Source: JANMDN01 sp031376285 (lineage in GTDB: Bacteria > Actinomycetota > Thermoleophilia > Miltoncostaeales > Miltoncostaeaceae). From it: 64,000 bases of DNA. The number at the start of each line of letters is the position of its first letter. Within the stretch, counting starts at the first letter, position 1. A program made the translations under genes and the position numbers. Location of the stretch: NCBI GenBank assembly GCA_031376285.1, contig JANMDN010000046.1, positions 62,001 to 126,000 on the forward strand, in the 5' to 3' direction. Shown here one piece after another: positions 14,745-22,233 of this stretch. Below the pieces are notes generated by a model. That model ran no database searches and was not told the DNA's origin. It worked only from the letters and a program-made list of their open reading frames with translations.

Positions 14745-17483
14745 ATGCGCGCCAGGATGCTTCTTACGACCGCCCTTGCAGGGATAACGCTCTCCGCCGT
14801 GCCGTCTGGCGCGGTCGCGAAAGAGCCGCCGAACCAGAACGATCCGTGCTCGTCTTTCGGCAAGAACACGTGCGACACACTCGGCAAGGGCTTCTACCAG
14901 CGCTACCAGTACGGGATTCGTTGGTTCGGCGAGTACAGCGGTGCCGTCGATGGCGAGGCGCACACGTATTGCATCGACCTGCGCTACTGGTACCCGGCCA
15001 AGCGCTACAACTTCGTCGAGACCGACGCCGGTGAGGGCTTCAAGAACACCGACCGCCGGCCGGTTTCTGTTGCGAACCAACAGCGCATGGCGCACGCCCT
15101 GTGGAACTCCGGGCGCAGCACCGATCCTCAGCGGCAAGCGGCGTTGATGCTCTACGTCCACTCGCTTATGGGCGACGCGGCTCCGGGTGAGGTCGATCCC
15201 AAGGCGATCAGCCCCAAGGTCGCCGGGATTTTCGCGTCGATCAGCGGCCAGGCCGACCGCTTCCGCGGGCCCTACAAAGTCGAGACATCAGTCTCGGACG
15301 GGCTCACCGTCGGACGCCGGGGCACCGCGAAAATTCGTATCCTCTCGGCGACCGGCAACCCGATGCCGCGGCTGTCGCTCGCCCTCGACGCGAACGGCGC
15401 GAGTGGCCTCCCGAAGCAGGTCCGCACCAACTCCAAGGGCGTCGCCGTCGTCGCGTTCACCCCGACCACCATTGCGGGCGTGAGCGTCGCCGTGCAAAGC
15501 GACGAGGTCGCGTCAACGCTCCCGAAGATCTTCCGTCCGACCGCGAAGGGCGCCGCCCGAAATGGTCAGCGCCTCGCCGCCCCGAACTCGCAGCGCCTCA
15601 CGGCGACGATCGAGGAGCCGGTCGCCCGAGGAGCCGCCCGCGTGACCACCACAGCGACTCCGAGCAAGCTCCTCGTCGGCGAGACGGTGACCGACAAGGT
15701 CACGATCCGCAACGTGCCGAACGACTGGACCGCCGCGATTCCGGTGAGCCTCTACGGGCCCTTCCGTCGCCTTGAGGACGCGAAGTGTGAGGGCGAGCCG
15801 GCCTGGACCGGAAGCGTCAACACCAAGGGCCCCGGTGTTGTCACGACCCCGCCCGCGACGCTCACCAAGCCCGGCGTCTACACCTACCAACTCCTGGTTC
15901 CCGACGACACGAACCTCGCCGGTGGGCCGACGCCGTGTGGCGAGGCGTCCGAGAGCGTGCGCGTCGAGGTGCAGCCGCGCGTGCGGACCGTCGTCAGCTC
16001 GGCGAGCGTTCGCCCGGGCACCGAGATCACCGACAAGGTGCTCATCGAAGGCCTCACCGGCGAATCGATCGCCGTGAACGCATTCCTCTACGGGCCCTTC
16101 GCTTCGCGAGAGGCGATCAAGTGTGACGGCGTCCCAATCTGGTCCGGAACGGTTGCCGCGCCGGCCGACGGCGAGTACCTAACCGCACCGGTCGCCGTGA
16201 CGACCCCCGGCTACTACACCTACCGGGAGACCATCGCCCAGGGCGACTTCACCCGTCCGACCGAAACCGCGTGCGGCGATGTCGCCGAGACCGCCGTGGT
16301 CGTCGGCGCCCCAAAGGTCACGACCCAGGTCAGCGCGCAAGAGACAAGGCCCGGCGCGACCATCACCGACCAAGTCGTCGTGACAGGGCTCGGGGTCGTG
16401 ACCGCGCAGGTTCAGGTCGAGCTGTGGGGCCCATTCGAGACCCTCGGCGCGATCGTCTGCTCGGGTACTCCGCTTTCGACCACGCCGCTGACCGTCAACG
16501 GCGACGGCACCTACACGAGCACGCCCGTGCGACTCGACCGGGCCGGCTATTACACATTCCGCGAATCCCTTGCGGGAAGTGCCGCCAACGACGCCTCCTC
16601 GACCGCGTGTGGCGAGGCCTCAGAGACGACCATCACCCGCGCCGTGCCGAGGGTGACGACCATCGTCTCGGATGAGGTCGTGCGCCCTGGATCTGCGATC
16701 TTCGACACGATCCGCGTGACCGGCCTCGGTAAGACGCCAGCGACCGTCGAACTGGAACTCTTTGGTCCGTTTGCGACCGACGACGCGATTCGCTGCAACG
16801 TCGCCCCGGTCTGGAAGGGGCGTGTCGCGGTCACCGGCGATGGGGAGTTCAAGTCGCCGAGCACACGCGTCGAGAAGGCAGGGCTCTATGCCTACCGCGA
16901 GCGTCTCCTCGGTACGGAGGTCGTCACCCCAACCACGGGTGAGTGCGCGCTGGTCGCCGAGACATCGCTCGCCGCGCCAGTGATTCTGACGGGCAAGGGC
17001 GCGGATCCCGCGCCGATGAAGCGCTCGCTTGCAAGCGACCCTGCGGTGACGCGAGTCGCGATCGCCGACCTCGGCGTGAACGCGCCGGTATCGGCGGTCG
17101 GCATCGACATCGCGGCCGGCAAGCTCGCGGTGCCTGACCCGATCAACCAGGTGGGTTGGTGGTCTGGCGGCGCGGCTCCGGGCGACGCGGCGGGCACGGT
17201 GGTGCTCGGTGGCCACGTCGACAGTGCAAGGGCCGGTCGCGGCGCGTTCTTCCGGCTGAAGGATGGACGCGCCGGGAGCCTGATCCGCGTGACGAGTGCC
17301 GACGGACGGACGCGCTCATACCGGATCACCACGGTTCGCACATACGTCAAGACCGCCCTCCCACTCGGTGTTTGGACAACGCGCGGCCCACGTCGCCTCG
17401 TCCTTGTCACATGCGGCGGCCCGTTCCTCCCAGCTGAGGGTTCGTACCGCGACAACGTGGTGGTTACGGCGGTACCGGCATAG
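14745..17483 (+). CDS. Secreted multidomain protein: thioester-like domain, four repeats, C-terminal class F sortase
   Basis: A 912-residue protein. Residues 1-25 are a signal peptide. About 30-165 include GEAHTYCIDLRYWYP and, later, RQAALMLYVHSLMGD, which resemble the Cys and Gln regions of thioester (TQXA) adhesin domains. About 170-290 hold an Ig-like segment. Four repeats of about 112 residues follow, starting near 299, 412, 524 and 636; each has RPG-type, ITDxVxVxGL, LxGPF, a paired Cys and a CGExxE close. About 770-912 form a sortase: VVLGGHVDSA (His), LVTCGGPF (Cys) and GSYRDNVVV (Arg). Class E/F sortases cleave or link surface proteins. No LPxTG-like motif was seen in the protein. The fusion of enzyme and stalk is unusual. 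Confidence 0.85.
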   Translation: MRARMLLTTALAGITLSAVPSGAVAKEPPNQNDPCSSFGKNTCDTLGKGFYQRYQYGIRWFGEYSGAVDGEAHTYCIDLRYWYPAKRYNFVETDAGEGFKNTDRRPVSVANQQRMAHALWNSGRSTDPQRQAALMLYVHSLMGDAAPGEVDPKAISPKVAGIFASISGQADRFRGPYKVETSVSDGLTVGRRGTAKIRILSATGNPMPRLSLALDANGASGLPKQVRTNSKGVAVVAFTPTTIAGVSVAVQSDEVASTLPKIFRPTAKGAARNGQRLAAPNSQRLTATIEEPVARGAARVTTTATPSKLLVGETVTDKVTIRNVPNDWTAAIPVSLYGPFRRLEDAKCEGEPAWTGSVNTKGPGVVTTPPATLTKPGVYTYQLLVPDDTNLAGGPTPCGEASESVRVEVQPRVRTVVSSASVRPGTEITDKVLIEGLTGESIAVNAFLYGPFASREAIKCDGVPIWSGTVAAPADGEYLTAPVAVTTPGYYTYRETIAQGDFTRPTETACGDVAETAVVVGAPKVTTQVSAQETRPGATITDQVVVTGLGVVTAQVQVELWGPFETLGAIVCSGTPLSTTPLTVNGDGTYTSTPVRLDRAGYYTFRESLAGSAANDASSTACGEASETTITRAVPRVTTIVSDEVVRPGSAIFDTIRVTGLGKTPATVELELFGPFATDDAIRCNVAPVWKGRVAVTGDGEFKSPSTRVEKAGLYAYRERLLGTEVVTPTTGECALVAETSLAAPVILTGKGADPAPMKRSLASDPAVTRVAIADLGVNAPVSAVGIDIAAGKLAVPDPINQVGWWSGGAAPGDAAGTVVLGGHVDSARAGRGAFFRLKDGRAGSLIRVTSADGRTRSYRITTVRTYVKTALPLGVWTTRGPRRLVLVTCGGPFLPAEGSYRDNVVVTAVPA

Positions 17484-17507
17484 CACGAGTCTTTGATGCG
17501 TTGGTGC

Positions 17508-17513
17508 TAGTAT
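17508..17513 (+). promoter_or_regulatory. Candidate -10 element of the CopG-type antitoxin
   Basis: TAGTAT, six bases (GCGTAT) before GTG 17520. No Shine-Dalgarno is present. Confidence 0.45.
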
Positions 17514-17519
17514 GCGTAT

Positions 17520-17753
17520 GTGCCAAAAGTTCGAACCACGATCTCCATCGATGACGATGTGCTCCGGGCGTTGCGTGTGCGGGCGGCTCGAGAAGGTCGA
17601 CCCGACGGGGAACTGATCGAAGCCGCACTGCGGCGCGACCTTGGCCTGGATCTCCTTGAGCGGCTCTGGCGACGAAACGACATGACGCCCGATGAGGCGG
17701 AGGCGCTCGTCGTCGAAGCCAAGCGTGAGACCCGCCGCCCAACGAGCGTTTAG
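17520..17753 (+). CDS. Ribbon-helix-helix antitoxin
   Basis: A 77-residue protein: VRTTISIDDDVLRALRVRAA is a CopG-type strand and helix, ELIEAALRRDLG the second helix, and MTPDEAEALVVEAKRET the toxin-binding tail. It starts with GTG 17520 and has a -10-like TAGTAT six bases upstream. The PIN gene follows nine bases after the stop. RHH antitoxins of this layout pair with the toxin family found next to it. Confidence 0.82.
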   Translation: MPKVRTTISIDDDVLRALRVRAAREGRPDGELIEAALRRDLGLDLLERLWRRNDMTPDEAEALVVEAKRETRRPTSV

Positions 17754-17762
17754 GCAACCGAC

Positions 17763-18179
17763 TTGCGGGCGGTCGTCGATGTCAACGTGCTGGTTTCGTC
17801 GGTGCTCTCCCGCTCTGGAGCGCCAGCGCGGCTGATCTCCGCATGGCTTGACGGCGCGTTTGAAATGGTCGTCGCGCCGATGCTGCTCGATGAGCTGCGA
17901 CGAGTCCTTGCCTACTCGAAGATCAGAACGCGCATTCCTGAGGTCGATGCCGAACAACTCATCGTGCTCCTCGGCCGAGCCCTCGCGCGCGAGGACCCAC
18001 TCACAGGCCCGAGTGTAGAGATCACCGACCCAGACGACGCCTACCTCGTGGCGCTTGCTGCGACCGAACGCGCGGTCCTGGTGACCGGAGATCGGGGACT
18101 ACTTGCGCTGGCCGACCGGATTCCGGTGATGGCGCCGGGTGACTTCCTGATCTGGCTCGAATCGCAGCAACCCAATTGA
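17763..18179 (+). CDS. PIN-domain toxin of the 'putative toxin-antitoxin component' family
   Basis: A 138-residue PIN protein: MRAVVDVNVLVSSVLSRSGAPARL (first Asp), APMLLDELRRVLAY (Glu), ITDPDDAYLVALAA (Asp pair) and LVTGDRGLL (last Asp). The VDVNVLVSS opening and DPDDxYLVALA block separate this family from classical VapC. The TTG start at 17763 gives the usual N-terminus. It is presumed to be an RNase held by the RHH protein upstream. Confidence 0.85.
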   Translation: MRAVVDVNVLVSSVLSRSGAPARLISAWLDGAFEMVVAPMLLDELRRVLAYSKIRTRIPEVDAEQLIVLLGRALAREDPLTGPSVEITDPDDAYLVALAATERAVLVTGDRGLLALADRIPVMAPGDFLIWLESQQPN

Positions 18180-18290
18180 TCAGTCCCGCAAACGCCCACT
18201 TCTCGTCCATCCGTGACAGATGTTGGTGGCCAGATGCCCTGATCGAACCGAACCGGGTCTCGATTTGGAACCCGGCCCACCGGCCCGGGG

Positions 18291-18296
18291 TATCCT
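18291..18296 (+). promoter_or_regulatory. Candidate -10 element of malate synthase
   Basis: TATCCT at 18291-18296, with a weak TTGGAA at 18265-18270 as possible -35 (20-base spacer, long). This gives a leader of about 30 bases with AGGAAGGA at 18313-18320 before ATG 18332. Confidence 0.35.
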
Positions 18297-18331
18297 GCGT
18301 CGGCCGAACTGACAGGAAGGAACACCACTCA

Positions 18332-19930
18332 ATGACCAGCTTTCCCGAAGGCGTCGAGCTGCGCGCGCCCGAGAGTGACGTAACCCGCGCGATTCTCACC
18401 CCCGAGGCCGTGGCCCTGGTGGCGAAACTTCACCGCGCCTTCGATGGCCGCCGCAAGGAACTCCTCGCCGCGCGCGTCGAACGCCAGGCACGGATCGACG
18501 CCGGCGAGCGCCTCGACTTCCTCCCGGAGACCAAGCACATCCGCGACGACCCGAGCTGGCGGGTCGCCCCGACCCCGGCCGACCTGCAGGACCGCCGCGC
18601 CGAGATCACCGGTCCGGTCGACCGCAAGATGATCATCAACGCGCTGAACTCGGGCGCGAAGTGCTTCATGGCCGACTTCGAGGACTCCAACACGCCGACC
18701 TGGGCGAACACCATCCAGGGGCAGATGAACGTCCGCGACGCGCTCGCCGGCACGATCAGCTTCAAGAACCCTGACGGCAAGGAGTACACGCTGGGCGACA
18801 CGCTCGCGACGATGATCCTGCGCCCCCGTGGGTGGCACATGTCCGAGCGCCATCTGATCATCGACGGCGAGCAGGTCTCCGCCGGCATCTTCGACTTCGG
18901 GCTCTCGTTCTTCCACAACGTGGCGGGCCGCCTCGCCAAGGGCGTCGGCATCTACTACTACCTGCCGAAGCTCGAGAGCCACCTTGAAGCGCGCCTCTGG
19001 AACGACATGTTCGTGATGGCGCAGGACGAACTCGGCGTGCCGCAGGGCACCGTCAAGGCGACCGTCCTCATCGAGACGATCGTCGCCGCGTTCGAGATGG
19101 AGGAGATCCTCTACGAGCTGCGCGAGCACTCGGCGGGCCTTAACTGCGGGCGCTGGGACTACATCTTTAGCTGCATCAAGAAGTTCAAGCGCGACCCGAA
19201 CTTCGTGCTCGCCGACCGTGGCCTCGTCACAATGACGACCCACTTCATGCGCTCCTATTCGCTCCTGTGCATCAAGACCTGCCACAAGCGTGGCGCATTC
19301 GCGATGGGCGGCATGGCGGCGCAGATCCCGATCAAGAACGACCCGGCGGCAAACGAAGAGGCACTCGGGAAGGTCCGCGCCGACAAGGAGCGCGAGGCCG
19401 GCGACGGCCACGACGGGACCTGGGTCGCGCACCCCGGACTCGTCCAGATCGCCCTCGATGCGTTCGACCCGATCCTCGGCGACAAGCCGAACCAGATCGA
19501 CCGTCAGCGTCCTGACGTCGAGGTGACCGCTGACGATCTCCTGAACTTCGGTCCCGAGGGGCCGATCACCGAGGCAGGGCTTCGACTGAACACGAGCGTC
19601 GGCATCCAGTACATGGGCGCCTGGCTCGGCGGCCTGGGTTGCGTGCCGATCAATAACCTCATGGAGGACGCGGCGACCGCGGAGATCAGCCGCAGCCAGC
19701 TCTGGCAGTGGATCCGAAGCCCCAAGGGTGTGCTCGATGACGGCCGCAAGGTGACCGCTGAACTCTTCCGCGAGATCGTGGGCGAAGAGGTCGACAAGCT
19801 CCGTGCGCAGTACGGCGCGGGTTGGACGCCGACCTACGACCAGGCCGTTGCCCTGTTTGACCGCATCACGACCGACGAGGACTACGTCGAGTTCCTCACG
19901 CTTCCGGCGTATGAGGCGCTGAAGGACTGA
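18332..19930 (+). CDS. aceB: Malate synthase A
   Basis: A 532-residue protein matching the A form of malate synthase (about 530-550 residues) rather than the 720-residue G form. It condenses glyoxylate with acetyl-CoA to malate in the glyoxylate shunt. Seen: KMIINALNSGAKCFMADFED near residues 105-125, LILRPRGWHM, YYYLPKLESHLEARLWND, VLIETIVAAFEMEEILYEL, and LNCGRWDYIFSCIKKF. ATG 18332 has AGGAAGGA 11 bases upstream and a plausible promoter. Isocitrate lyase, the partner enzyme, lies about 2 kb downstream on the other strand. Confidence 0.95.
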   Translation: MTSFPEGVELRAPESDVTRAILTPEAVALVAKLHRAFDGRRKELLAARVERQARIDAGERLDFLPETKHIRDDPSWRVAPTPADLQDRRAEITGPVDRKMIINALNSGAKCFMADFEDSNTPTWANTIQGQMNVRDALAGTISFKNPDGKEYTLGDTLATMILRPRGWHMSERHLIIDGEQVSAGIFDFGLSFFHNVAGRLAKGVGIYYYLPKLESHLEARLWNDMFVMAQDELGVPQGTVKATVLIETIVAAFEMEEILYELREHSAGLNCGRWDYIFSCIKKFKRDPNFVLADRGLVTMTTHFMRSYSLLCIKTCHKRGAFAMGGMAAQIPIKNDPAANEEALGKVRADKEREAGDGHDGTWVAHPGLVQIALDAFDPILGDKPNQIDRQRPDVEVTADDLLNFGPEGPITEAGLRLNTSVGIQYMGAWLGGLGCVPINNLMEDAATAEISRSQLWQWIRSPKGVLDDGRKVTAELFREIVGEEVDKLRAQYGAGWTPTYDQAVALFDRITTDEDYVEFLTLPAYEALKD

Positions 19931-19932
19931 AT

Positions 19933-20646
19933 GTGACGTTGTCGCGGTGGCTCCGTCGGCTTGGCGGAACCACCGGCGGCGACTCGGAGATTGCAAGCGT
20001 CGCGCTCTCAATGGGCGCGGCGATCCTTGTGCTCGGAGCGACGTTTGGAGCGCTCGCCACCGCGAGTGGTGTGAGTGTGCTGCTGACGTGCGCGATGAGC
20101 CTGGTGATGTACGCGGGCGGTGCGCAGTTCCTCGCCCTCAGCCTGGTCACCGGCGGGGCAGGCGCAGCGTCGGTGATCGGATCGGGTGTGCTGCTGAACG
20201 CCCGACACCTACCGTTCGGGCTGGCCCTCTCAGGTTCCATCCCCGGGCGCGGTTGGCGGCGCCTGATGTCCTGTCATCTGCTGACCGACGAGGTCACGGC
20301 GGTGACGCTGCGCTTCCTGGATCCGGTCCGTGCGAGGCGAGCGTACCTCGTGGTCGGCATCGGCAACTACCTCACGTGGAACCTCGGGACGTTTGCGGGC
20401 GCGCTCGCCGGGCAGGCGGTCGCCGACGCGCAAGCCCTCGGACTCGACGCGGCCTTCCCCGCGAGCATCCTCGCGCTCCTTGCTCCGCATCTTCGCGACC
20501 GCACGAAGTGCCTCGCGGCACTGGCCGGCGCGAGCCTCGCGCTCGCCATGACCCCGCTCCTTCCCGTCGGTGCGCCGGTACTTGTCGCAGCTGCGGGTGG
20601 TCTCATCGTCAGCCTGTTCTCCGGTCGCGGCACCGCCAACCGATGA
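19933..20646 (+). CDS. azlC: AzlC-family amino acid exporter subunit
   Basis: A 237-residue membrane protein with about 7 hydrophobic segments. MYAGGAQFLALSLVTGG and GSGVLLNARHLPFGLAL are the hallmark AzlC segments, where GAQF and NARH are conserved. AzlC and AzlD form a branched-chain amino acid exporter. GTG 19933 lies two bases after the aceB stop, so it could be cotranscribed with it. It overlaps azlD by four bases (ATGA at 20643). Confidence 0.9.
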   Translation: MTLSRWLRRLGGTTGGDSEIASVALSMGAAILVLGATFGALATASGVSVLLTCAMSLVMYAGGAQFLALSLVTGGAGAASVIGSGVLLNARHLPFGLALSGSIPGRGWRRLMSCHLLTDEVTAVTLRFLDPVRARRAYLVVGIGNYLTWNLGTFAGALAGQAVADAQALGLDAAFPASILALLAPHLRDRTKCLAALAGASLALAMTPLLPVGAPVLVAAAGGLIVSLFSGRGTANR

Positions 20647-20951
20647 GCTGGACCATCATCCTCGCCGTGTTCGTCGGCACCTTCGCGGCCCGGGCGGTCG
20701 GACCGATGATGCTGCGCGGACGGCTGATGCCAGCGCGAGTCGAGCGAGGGCTGGTCGCGGTCGCCGTGTCGCTTTTGGCCGCGCTCGTGGCAGTCGGAAC
20801 GCTGACAAACGGCACCGGACTCGCCTTCGACGCCCGCATCGGTGGCCTTGCGGCCGCAGCGATCGCGGTGGCGCTCCGTGCGCCGTTTGTTATCGTCATT
20901 GCCGTCGCGGCCGCGAACGCCGCGCTCCTGCGGCTTGCCGGAATCGGTTGA
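20643..20951 (+). CDS. azlD: AzlD-family exporter subunit
   Basis: A 102-residue protein with four hydrophobic segments, beginning MSWTIILAVFVGTFAARAVG; AARxxG after the first segment and RAPFVIVIAVAAANAALLRL at the end are typical of AzlD, the small partner of AzlC. The start codon overlaps the azlC stop. Confidence 0.88.
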   Translation: MSWTIILAVFVGTFAARAVGPMMLRGRLMPARVERGLVAVAVSLLAALVAVGTLTNGTGLAFDARIGGLAAAAIAVALRAPFVIVIAVAAANAALLRLAGIG

Positions 20952-21004
20952 CGGCCGGCGCGGCGCGTCGACTCATTGGCACTGAGTCACCGGTCGCCGC
21001 AAGA

Positions 21005-21010
21005 TACCCT
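21005..21010 (+). promoter_or_regulatory. Candidate -10 element of the GATase1 hydrolase gene
   Basis: TACCCT, six bases (CCGCAC) before GTG 21017, without a Shine-Dalgarno. Confidence 0.4.
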
Positions 21011-21016
21011 CCGCAC

Positions 21017-21727
21017 GTGGCGCGACCGGTCATTGGCATTACCTCGTACGCGACCCAGGCCCAGTGGGGGCCGTGGGACCTTCCGGCCGCGCTGCTGCCC
21101 TTGAGCTACTGCGACGCGATCGATCGGGTCGGGGGCAGGCCACTTGTCGTGCCCCCCTCCGTCGAGGGAGTTGCAGAAACGCTCGACGCCCTCGACGGCC
21201 TAATCCTCTCGGGAGGCAACGACATCGACCCCAGCGTCTACGGAGCGCCGACCGACGTGCAGACGACCAGCACGCAGCGCCGCCGGGACGATGCGGAGCT
21301 TCTCCTGGCGCGAGCGGCGCTCGCCCGCGATATGCCGGTGCTCGGCATCTGCCGTGGAATGCAGATCATCAACATCGCCTACGGCGGATCACTTGAGCAG
21401 CACTTGCCGAATCGTCTGGGTAGCGAGCGCCACCGCGAACGGTGGGGAGCCTTCTCCGAGCACGCCGTGGACGTGACCCCCGGGAGCCGTCTCTGCGGCA
21501 TCCTCGGACCACGCCCGGTCGTCAAGTCGTCGCACCATCAGGCGCCCGATCGAATCGGGGATGGGCTCGTGTTGGTCGGCACCGCCGAGCCAGACGGCAC
21601 GTGGGAGGCGGTCGAAGATCCAGGGAAGGCCTTTGCGATCGGCCTCCTTTGGCATCCTGAAGAGGCCGACGACCTGTCGATCTTCGAGGCGCTCGTTGCG
21701 GCCGCGGCGACGTACCGAGGCGGCTGA
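21017..21727 (+). CDS. Class I glutamine amidotransferase-like hydrolase, PuuD-like
   Basis: A 236-residue protein of the peptidase C26 family, which includes gamma-glutamyl-GABA hydrolase (PuuD). VIGITSYATQ opens the protein; LSGGNDIDPSVYG binds the glutamyl group; VLGICRGMQIINIAYGG holds the catalytic Cys nucleophile; VVKSSHHQAPDRIG and LLWHPEEADD bring the His and Glu. The substrate is probably a gamma-glutamyl conjugate but cannot be fixed, as no other putrescine-pathway gene is near. Start GTG 21017 follows a -10-like hexamer by six bases. Confidence 0.85.
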   Translation: MARPVIGITSYATQAQWGPWDLPAALLPLSYCDAIDRVGGRPLVVPPSVEGVAETLDALDGLILSGGNDIDPSVYGAPTDVQTTSTQRRRDDAELLLARAALARDMPVLGICRGMQIINIAYGGSLEQHLPNRLGSERHRERWGAFSEHAVDVTPGSRLCGILGPRPVVKSSHHQAPDRIGDGLVLVGTAEPDGTWEAVEDPGKAFAIGLLWHPEEADDLSIFEALVAAAATYRGG

Positions 21728-21861
21728 GCGGGGTTGACCCGCGGCGCGACGGGGTCGACAATCGGCGGGGCGGCGTTTCTCAGGTCGATCTCAGGCGTAT
21801 CTGGTGAACTGGACGGGCAAACCGCCCGAACGGGTGGGCGATACGAAAGGCTGCACATGCC

Positions 21862-22152
21862 ATGACCGAAGAGACGCCCTCCCGATCGGGCTCGAAGATC
21901 GTCATCGCGGCGGTTGCCCTCGGTCTCGCCGTGGGCGGCTACGGCGTCGCGAGCGGGGTTGGCGGATCGACCCCAGAAACGTCCCCAGCAGTCACGAACC
22001 CAGCGTACGACGCGGCAGCGGACCGTACGCCGGGGAGCTACGACCGAGATGGTCACCGCGGAACGTGCAAGAAGGACGGTACCAGCGGCGGTACGGGCCA
22101 GTCCGCCCCCTCGGCCGACACTCCGCAGACCGACGCCGCCGCGGAGATTTGA
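21862..22152 (+). CDS. Small membrane-anchored or secreted protein, unknown
   Basis: A 96-residue protein: short N-terminus, one hydrophobic segment (IVIAAVALGLAVGGYGVASG, residues about 13-32), then a hydrophilic, Gly/Ser/Thr/Pro-rich tail with one Cys. I do not recognise it. AAAGG lies about ten bases before ATG 21862. It is followed 20 bp on by a strong hairpin, which supports a real transcription unit. Confidence 0.5.
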   Translation: MTEETPSRSGSKIVIAAVALGLAVGGYGVASGVGGSTPETSPAVTNPAYDAAADRTPGSYDRDGHRGTCKKDGTSGGTGQSAPSADTPQTDAAAEI

Positions 22153-22172
22153 TCGGGACGAAATAGCCGCGG

Positions 22173-22202
22173 CCGGCGACTTGGGAGCTTCCAAGTCGCC
22201 GG
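22173..22202. terminator. Perfect 12-bp hairpin between convergent genes
   Basis: CCGGCGACTTGG at 22173-22184 pairs perfectly with CCAAGTCGCCGG at 22191-22202 around GAGCTT. It sits between the small plus-strand gene and the end of isocitrate lyase on the minus strand. There is no U-run on either side, as is common for actinobacterial hairpin terminators; it could act in both directions. Confidence 0.75.
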
Positions 22203-22233
22203 GCCCGCGTAGCCGGTCCTGATGTACCTGGGC

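Noticed and set aside
18329..20011. 560-codon minus-strand open frame opposite malate synthase
   Set aside because: It lies opposite a conserved gene, has shadow-type composition and no ribosome site or motif.
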